10,700 nucleotides of DNA from Kalaharituber pfeilii. Lineage: Eukaryota > Ascomycota > Pezizomycetes > Pezizales > Pezizaceae. The stretch spans positions 1-10,700 of the forward strand of contig WHUZ01000344.1 in NCBI GenBank assembly GCA_015179045.1. The letters run 5' to 3'. Under the pieces are notes generated by a model, which did not search any database, was not told where the DNA came from, and worked only from the letters and a program-made list of their open reading frames with translations. The first letter of the stretch is position 1; every line of letters starts with the position of its first letter. This document shows, piece after piece, positions 6,440 to 10,700 of this stretch. The translations under genes were made by a program, and so were the position numbers.

Positions 6440-6504
6440 GACCGCCGGCAATTTTTTTTTTTTTTTTTATATCATTACTCGCATGCCGCCCTGACCGCTG
6501 GCAA
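6440..6504 (-). mobile_element. Family 1 tail-only insertion, 41 bp, with 12-bp TSD
   Basis: The insert 6452-6492 consists only of a T17 run (polyA on the minus strand) and 24 nt of the conserved tail, starting inside AGGGCGGCATGCGA. It is flanked by GACCGCCGGCAA (6440-6451) and GACCGCTGGCAA (6493-6504), a 12-bp duplication with one mismatch. This is an extreme 5' truncation of the same family as the 338- and 354-bp copies. Confidence 0.75.
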
Positions 6505-6517
6505 GCTGATAGAACCG

Positions 6518-6537
6518 GCTAGCTATAGGTAGCTAGC
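6518..6537. repeat. Short palindrome
   Basis: GCTAGCTA and TAGCTAGC are perfect 8-bp inverted arms around TAGG, located between the tail-only insertion and the 19-bp repeats. The role is unknown. Confidence 0.5.
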
Positions 6538-6540
6538 AAG

Positions 6541-6631
6541 CTGCCAGTATAGCCCGCCTGCCACTATAGCCCTCCTGCCAGTATAGCCTGCCTACCAGTA
6601 TGGCCCACCCGCCATTATAGCCCGCCTGCTA
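6541..6631. repeat. Tandem repeat of about 19 bp
   Basis: About five units of CTGCCAGTATAGCCCGC with substitutions. The last unit ends exactly where the polyA element at 6632 is inserted, and its end was duplicated as that element's target site. Confidence 0.75.
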
Positions 6632-6665
<34 letters not shown>

Positions 6666-6896
6666 ATAACCCCGCTTGTAGCACTAAGCCATGGCAGGGT
6701 CCCTGGGCAAGCCCTCATAGCCCGGAGACAGGCTAAACTAACTCTCTACATACATGGCCCCACGCGCCGTCGCCCCGCTCTCCTAGCTTCTAGAACTTGA
6801 CCCTGGAAAAGAAATTCTCTAAAACGTCATACTCCTCTCCATTCTCCGCCTTTCTTTTCCAATCCTTTCCCATGTCGCTCCATAGCCCGCCTGCTA
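6617..6896 (-). mobile_element. Non-LTR retroelement fragment, family 2, with 15-bp TSD
   Basis: The insert 6632-6881 (250 bp) is flanked by a perfect duplication, ATAGCCCGCCTGCTA, at 6617-6631 and 6882-6896. On the minus strand it starts within an open frame of 29 codons ending at TAG (6792-6790), followed by about 130 nt of untranslated sequence ending in GGGGTTATGTGATTT and an A run of about 27 nt (T run from 6632). The tail differs from family 1, so this is a second, separately mobilised family. I see no tRNA-type promoter boxes in proper order, so a 5'-truncated LINE is more likely than a tRNA-derived SINE. Confidence 0.85.
6790..6879 (-). pseudogene. C-terminal fragment of a retroelement protein, family 2
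   Basis: Twenty-nine codons read into the element from its truncated 5' end (SDMGKDWKRKAENGEEYDV, then LENFFSRVKF and stop). The composition is protein-like and it ends at the 3' UTR, so it is probably the C-terminus of the parent LINE's last ORF. Too little is left to assign a domain. Confidence 0.4.
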
Positions 6897-7180
6897 GGAC
6901 CCATATGGTTCATATGTTCTTATTATTCTTGTCAATCCCTAGATCTAATTCAGTACTTGGTCTTCTCTGCCTTTTCACCATAGTCAGGCATCGCCGCTGA
7001 ACTGGAACCACTGAACTACTACCGGCAAGCTTCTCCTGTCAAGGCTCTGCCGTTCAGCGCTTGAGAAGCTACTGTTACCCTGAACCGGTCGTATCCGTTA
7101 GCAGCACCAGCTCGCCGCCGCGTGACAATTGGAGCTCAGCTTGTGCCCTTGCGTCGGCACAGCCATGTGTATCTAAAGGT
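6897..7180. other. Unassigned spacer
   Basis: No gene, repeat family or RNA supported in about 280 bp between the family 2 element and the second 12-bp array. Two loosely similar CTGAACTGGAACCACTGAACTA motifs lie near 6999-7020. Confidence 0.35.
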
Positions 7181-7406
7181 GAAATGGCTGCTGAGTTGGC
7201 AGCCGAAATAGCACCCGAAATGCATGCTGAAAAGGTGCTGAAATGGGTACCGAAATGGCTACCGAAATGCGTACTGCAACCGCTGCCGAAATGGCTGCTG
7301 AAATGGCCGCTGAACTGGCAGCCGAAATGGCTACCGAAATGCGTGCTGAAAAGGCTGCTGAAATGGCTGCCCAAACGGCTACCGGAATGGCTACCGAGAT
7401 GGTGTA
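7181..7406. repeat. 12-bp minisatellite with 48-bp higher-order pattern (array 2)
   Basis: The same unit types as array 1 (GAAATGGCTGCT, GAAATGCATGCT, GAAAAGG-GCT, GAAATGGCTACC) appear in a similar order but with single-base indels that shift the frame between units. The indels argue against selection for the encoded Met/Ala/Glu repeats. It is followed by a G-rich stretch (7420-7495) with GGGTCGGCGGG repeats. Confidence 0.85.
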
Positions 7407-7504
7407 ATAAACTGGTCTGGGTGGGGTCGGCGGGTCGGGATTTCGGGGTCTCAGGGGGTCGGCGGGTACCGAACCGGGTACCGGGCGGGCGGCAGACGAT
7501 TTAC

Positions 7505-7561
7505 AGCAGGCAGAGGCAGAGGCAGAGGCAGAGGCAGAGGCCAGAGGCAGAGGCAGAGGCA
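7505..7561. repeat. (GCAGAG)n microsatellite
   Basis: About nine copies of GCAGAG/AGGCAG hexamers with one slipped unit near 7542. It is flanked by sequence with no supported gene. Confidence 0.9.
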
Positions 7562-7716
7562 AAAGGCTCGGAGCTATGTGATGCCGAAGAGGTAGATTGT
7601 ATTGAAAAGCTAAATACAACACCTTGGGTAGAATACAATTGGTGCGTGGAGAAGCAAGAGGGAGGAGGGCGGAGGGCCTCTTTTATAGAAAGCCCCTCGG
7701 TGGCAAATCCAAGCAA
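7562..7716 (+). other. Coding-like segment of uncertain status
   Basis: Between the GCAGAG repeat and the AAAC repeat, one frame reads as mixed, protein-like sequence (for example LCDAEEVDCIEKLNTTPWVE). It is bounded on both sides by simple repeats, has no credible start or splice context, and I recognise no domain. It could be an exon relic or chance. Confidence 0.2.
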
Positions 7717-7806
7717 ACAAACAAACGAACAAACAAACAAACGAAGTACATGGAAAACCAAGGAAACGACTGGAAGTACATGGAAGGCCAAGGAAATGAC
7801 TGGAAG
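7714..7806. repeat. (AAAC)n tract and two 30-bp direct repeats
   Basis: AAACAAACAAACGAAC repeats occupy 7714-7744. Then two copies of a 30-bp unit (AGTACATGGAAAACCAAGGA and AGTACATGGAAGGCCAAGGA beginnings, each ending in GACTGGA) occupy 7745-7804. Confidence 0.8.
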
Positions 7807-8203
7807 CGGGTAGAAGCATGAGGAATATCCGGGAAATGAGCTCAGTGATACCTGTTGCTGGTGGATTCCGAGGTCTTCCAGCAGATTCTAAGGCTTTTGC
7901 GGCAGGTTCGACGTCTTTTCGGCAGGTTCTGGGGATCGAGTTCTTCTAACCAGATTCTGGCACGTTCTTCCGGTTCGGGTTTGTAAGCGATGACTAGAAA
8001 TGCTGGCGGCCATGTTGCTCAGTGAGCTCACAGGTGTAGGGACATATATGGGAATGCCCTAAGAGATATTACCGAGTTACGAGGGGGTCAGAGTCAGCTG
8101 CACGTGTGCAAATACTGGCATATAGTATGTTGATTGCCAGTATAGGACCGGAGCTGGAGGGTTTTGGGCGAGGGTCCGATTACAGATGGTAGTGGAATGG
8201 CTG
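7807..8203. other. Unassigned region with short repeats
   Basis: A motif like GGCAGGTTC-G--TCTTTTC recurs about every 20-24 bp from 7855 to 7945. The remainder shows no gene, RNA or known repeat. Confidence 0.4.
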
Positions 8204-8425
8204 GTAAAGTAGCTACCGAAATGGCTACTGGAATGGTGGAAGGCCTGACCCAACAGCACGAATGAATATATGCTGCTATTGCACTCCGAAGATGCGCTAC
8301 CATTGCGCTGCGAAGTACGGTGCCATTGCACTGCTGCCATTGTGCTGCTGCAAAGTGCACTGCGAATGTATGCTGCTATTGCACTCCGAAGACGCACTGC
8401 CATTGCACTGGGAAGATTGACAGCC
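8204..8425. repeat. Composite 12-bp / 24-bp repeat block (second copy)
   Basis: The segment 8204-8238 carries 12-bp units (GAAATGGCTACTGGAATGG). After GGCCTG and a short spacer, 8267-8425 carries diverged 24-bp units (TGCTATTGCACTCCGAAGA, GCCATTGCACTG). The order and strand match 5812-6018, so the two array types belong to one larger subtelomeric repeat. Confidence 0.75.
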
Positions 8426-8501
8426 ATTGCGTGTTACGGGCGTGAGGGGATAGGCTCCGGTAGGCGTGGGAAGGTTCTGGATGTTACGCTACGGAGGAGT
8501 G

Positions 8502-8560
8502 TTTTTTTTTTTTTTTTTTTAATATCAGTACTCGCATGCCGCCCTGGGGGCTATGGCGAA
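8502..8560 (-). mobile_element. Family 1 3' tail, copy 4
   Basis: A T19 run (8502-8520) is followed by the conserved tail read on the minus strand (CGCCATAGCCCCC-AGGGCGGCATGCGAGTACTGATATT). The hairpin GCCC/GGGC is intact. No clear TSD was found on the right side, so the 5' end is not placed; the element may extend through the minus-strand ORF at 8697-9311. Confidence 0.7.
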
Positions 8561-8696
8561 GGCGTCGGTGTGTTTGGCGAGGAGGCGGGGGGCTTTGCTG
8601 GTCTTTGGTCTTGGTCTTGAGTCCGTGATTGGTGTCGGGAGTCTCGTTGTTGGTGTCAGAGTTGGGGGTGACATTGTCGGTGTCGGGGTTGGGGGC

Positions 8697-9311
8697 TTAG
8701 TTGCGGCTGTGGTGGCGGTGCTGCCCGTGGGCATTGCCGGGGTCCCGACCGAAGGCGAGTCTGCGATCTTCTTCGCATCTTTTTGAATCCAGTCGTCGTT
8801 TGATTTCGTAGGTGGCTTGTGGTGACGGCTGTTTCCCTTGCCGTTTCCTGGTCAGGGGTGTTGTCTTGTCGGTGTTCTTGTCCGCTGGTGGGGTGTCTAC
8901 GGACATGATGGGGCTGAACCCCAATGTCTGTGGTACTGGTGGTGGCACCGGTTCGATGTCTATGCAGGTGATGGGCTGAACCCCAAAACAGCCTGTTGTG
9001 GTGGCGTCGGCTAAATGTCTGTGCTCGTAATGGGTCTTAACCCCAGAGTCTGTTGTGGTGGTGGCGGTGTCTCCCTTTCCCTCCGCTCCCCTTGGTCCGA
9101 ACAACGACGCCGGTGGCGAGTCCTTGGTCCCAAACATCGACGCCGGCGGGGACCCGAACAATGACAACCGGCGGCGGCGGGGAGGCTGGTGGTGGCGGTG
9201 TGAGTATGGTCTGCGGGGCGGCGGGGACCTGCCACGTCGAGCTAATGCCTCATCATACCTCTGCGCTGAGGCTTGAAGGCGTCTTCTCTCCTCCTTGTAG
9301 TCTATGGACAT
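8697..9311 (-). CDS. Basic Arg/Pro-rich ORF of unknown function
   Basis: 204 codons on the minus strand, from ATG (9311-9309) to TAA (8699-8697). The start (MSIDYKEERRRLQASAQRYD) looks helical and charged. Residues 24-48 are Arg/Pro/His-rich. Residues 50-76 hold repeated (S/A)SxFG motifs (SLFGSPPA, SMFGTKDSPPA, SLFGPRGA). Residues 90-140 hold three diverged copies of a 10-residue motif (GVKTHYEHRH, GVQPITCIDI, GFSPIMSVDT). The C-terminus is basic. The family 1 3' tail and polyA lie 140 nt downstream on the same strand, so it may be the ORF1/gag-like part of that element; the tandem internal repeats and lack of zinc knuckles leave this open. It could also be a chance frame in GC-rich repeat DNA. 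Confidence 0.35.
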   Translation of the reverse strand: MSIDYKEERRRLQASAQRYDEALARRGRSPPPRRPYSHRHHQPPRRRRLSLFGSPPASMFGTKDSPPASLFGPRGAEGKGDTATTTTDSGVKTHYEHRHLADATTTGCFGVQPITCIDIEPVPPPVPQTLGFSPIMSVDTPPADKNTDKTTPLTRKRQGKQPSPQATYEIKRRLDSKRCEEDRRLAFGRDPGNAHGQHRHHSRN

Positions 9312-9603
9312 TGTCTTATTGGTTGTCTCGTGCTTATCCGTGACAGTCTACAGGGGCTTGGCGCCGAGTTGGTGTAGGAGGTGTGTTGGCAACGGGGGTG
9401 ATGAGCTGAAGAATCCTCGAAATTTCTCCGCTCGGGGGAAATTTGCAGTGTTGGGTTTTTGGGATAAAAAATTAGATCAAACTGCTCAGCGTGCTGAGAG
9501 CTTGCGATCTATGTAGGTTTCAGCGTAGGGAACGTTATGGTTGTGGAGTCGCTTCCAAACGCTCGTCCTGAGGTGGTTGTTGTCCGTGACGTTGGAGTGT
9601 ATA
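9312..9603. other. Unassigned region
   Basis: About 290 bp without a supported gene or repeat. On the minus strand the ORF at 8697-9311 is open upstream of its ATG only to a TAG at 9348-9350. Confidence 0.35.
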
Positions 9604-9606
9604 CGG

Positions 9607-9938
9607 CGGGCCGAAATGGCTACCGAGGTGTATATGCTGCTAGGCTCAATGGCTATGGAGGTGCATATACGGCGAGACGGAATTAGTAATGGCCACGTCG
9701 GTGTATATATGACGGGCCTCAGTCGCTACGGCGGTGTGTATACTGTGGGCCGGAATGGCCATAGATGTGTATATGCTACAGGCTGGAATGGCCGTGGAGG
9801 TGTCTATGCTGTGGGCCGGAATGGCCACAGAGGTGTATATGCTGTAGGCCAGAATGGTTGCAGAGGTATATGTGCTACGGGCCAGAATGGCCTTGGAGGT
9901 GTGTATGCTGTAGGGCGGAATGGACACAGAGTTGTATA
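9607..9938. repeat. 33-bp minisatellite, about 10 units
   Basis: Units with core GGCCGGAATGGCCACAGAGG, then TGTATATGCTGT, recur every 33 bp; the start motif is at 9748, 9781, 9814, 9847, 9880 and 9913, with more diverged units upstream to about 9607. The period being a multiple of three keeps an 11-residue Gly/Arg/Tyr-type repeat open. The array resumes at 9999-10025 after the short insertion. The first units (CGAAATGGCTACCGAGG) resemble the 12-bp array. Confidence 0.85.
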
Positions 9939-10011
9939 AATATCGCCATAGCCTACAGAGCGGCATGCGATTAATGAAATAAAAAAAAACAAAGAAAAAC
10001 AGAGGTGTATA
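9926..10011 (+). mobile_element. Family 1 tail-only insertion, 60 bp
   Basis: The insert 9939-9998 contains about 40 nt of the conserved 3' tail (ATCGCCATAGCC then GCGGCATGCGATTAATGAAAT) and an A-rich end interrupted by C and G. The flanks ACAGAGTTGTATA (9926-9938) and ACAGAGGTGTATA (9999-10011) match at 12 of 13 positions. They are also units of the 33-bp array, so the duplication is consistent but not independent proof. The hairpin is degraded here (CCTACAGAG). Confidence 0.75.
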
Positions 10012-10079
10012 TATAGTGGACCGGAAGGGCAGCTGTACGGCATGGAGCGGCATTTGAGCAGAAACAGTTGTTGTTGAAT

Positions 10080-10160
10080 TCAGCTATACATTGGGCCGCT
10101 AATTGGACACTTATTGGACACTCATTGGGTCCTGTATTTGGCCATTTATTAGACTATACA
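10080..10160. repeat. Short ATTGGACAC repeats
   Basis: ATTGGACACTTATTGGACACTC and similar ATTGG/ATT-G motifs recur about every 12-14 bp between the 33-bp array and the subtelomeric repeat. Confidence 0.5.
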
Positions 10161-10490
10161 TTGCTAGAGCCACTCCAGAGCTACCTTAGAGCTACTTTAG
10201 AGGAACTCAAGACGTTCAAAGTTATCTCAGAGCCACGTTAGAGCCACTCAAGACTTTCAAACCCACTCTAGAGCTACTTCTAAGTGCCAGAGACACTGCC
10301 AGAGCTACTTAAGAGTACTAGAGACACCTCCAGAGCTACTCAAGAGCGCCAGAGACACTCCAGAGCTGCTTCAGAGCGCCAGAGACACTGCCAGAGCTAC
10401 TTAAGAGTAGCAGAGACTGTCTAGAGCCACTCAAGCGTACTGGAGACACTCCACAGCCACCGAAGAGCCAAAGAGTCACTCCCAGAGCCC
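10161..10490. repeat. Subtelomeric tandem repeat, about 32 bp
   Basis: Diverged units of GCCAGAGACACTGCCAGAGC, then TACTTAAGAGTA, run up to the telomere repeats; GAGCTACT-like cores recur at 31-34 bp spacing from about 10270, with a more degenerate 15-bp AGAGCCACTC pattern before that. The position next to the telomere marks it as a telomere-associated repeat. Confidence 0.8.
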
Positions 10491-10491
10491 G

Positions 10492-10515
10492 TTAGGGTTA
10501 GGGTTAGGGTTAGGG

Positions 10516-10556
<41 letters not shown>

Positions 10557-10672
10557 GGTTAGGGTTAGGGTTAGGGTTAGGGTTAGGTTAGGGTTAGGGT
10601 TAGGGTTAGGGTTAGGGTTAGGGTTAGGGTTAGGGTTAGGGTTAGGGTTAGGGTTAGGGTTAGGGTTTAGGG
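10492..10672 (+). repeat. Telomere repeats (TTAGGG)n
   Basis: About 30 copies of TTAGGG, with variants TTTAGGG near 10534 and at the last unit (about 10666), and a shortened TTAGG near 10584. G-rich strand orientation is that of a right-hand chromosome end. The array begins abruptly after AGAGCCCG. Confidence 0.97.
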
Positions 10673-10700
10673 TATTCCTTCCCTTCCCCCCCCCCTTTTT
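10673..10700. other. Non-telomeric pyrimidine tail after the telomere array
   Basis: TATTCCTTCCCTT followed by C and T runs. It does not continue the telomere pattern and is not a C-strand telomere. A low-quality read end or cloning/assembly remnant is likely; an interstitial telomere array is the alternative. Confidence 0.6.

Noticed and set aside
7061..7813. 250-codon open frame
   Set aside because: It runs through the 12-bp array, a GCAGAG microsatellite, an AAAC tract and 30-bp repeats, all with periods that allow open frames; only a short stretch (7562-7716) looks protein-like.
8553..8786. Val/Gly-rich plus-strand open frame after the polyT run
   Set aside because: It is the antisense of a GC-rich tail and repeat region, and its composition reflects GGTGTCGG repeats.
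9541..9939. 132-codon Gly/Tyr repeat open frame
   Set aside because: It is explained by the 33-bp repeat period; the frame ends where the retroelement tail was inserted, and no start codon or homology is evident.

Overview
This is the subtelomeric end of a eukaryotic chromosome, most likely from a filamentous fungus. About 180 bp of TTAGGG repeats lie near the right edge, with the G-rich strand running towards that edge as at a right-hand chromosome end. The one convincing gene has a fungal-style intron (GTAAGT donor, CTAAC branch point 11 nt before an AG acceptor). Its product resembles the TET/JBP-like 2-oxoglutarate/Fe(II) oxygenases that are common in repeat-rich fungi. A truffle-like Pezizomycete or a basidiomycete would fit, but the sequence does not settle this.

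Layout. 1-760: a 24-bp minisatellite, a 75-bp palindromic MITE-like element and a coding-like ORF fragment. 760-1655: T-rich sequence without a gene. 1656-1845: two more MITE-like copies, one of them an inverted partner of the copy at 129. 1846-2322: unassigned, C-rich, with short repeats. 2340-2677: a non-LTR retroelement fragment on the minus strand with a perfect 17-bp target-site duplication. 2877-4775: the oxygenase-like gene, whose 881-bp intron is filled by a 43-bp minisatellite. 5041-6430: repeat arrays, a plus-strand insertion of the same retroelement family, and a strong hairpin. 6440-6896: a 41-bp tail-only insertion and a second polyA retroelement with a 15-bp target-site duplication. 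7181-8425: more copies of the 12-bp and 24-bp arrays. 8502-9311: a polyA-tailed element end and a 204-codon minus-strand ORF. 9604-10040: a 33-bp array interrupted by a 60-bp tail-only insertion. 10161-10490: a subtelomeric repeat of about 32 bp. 10492-10672: telomere repeats.

The main unifying signal is one non-LTR (LINE-type) family. It appears as five copies in both orientations, defined by a short hairpin-forming 3' tail (core AGGGCGGCATGCGA) next to polyA. The two long copies encode the same 38-residue gag/ORF1-like C-terminus and stop at the same codon, directly followed by the 3' UTR and tail. This suggests a gag-only or internally deleted element that inserts in subtelomeric repeats. 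Only the oxygenase-like gene is a plausible host-type or transposon-borne gene. It has Asn where the family usually has the iron-binding Asp, and a reading-frame break just before the intron, so it may be decaying.
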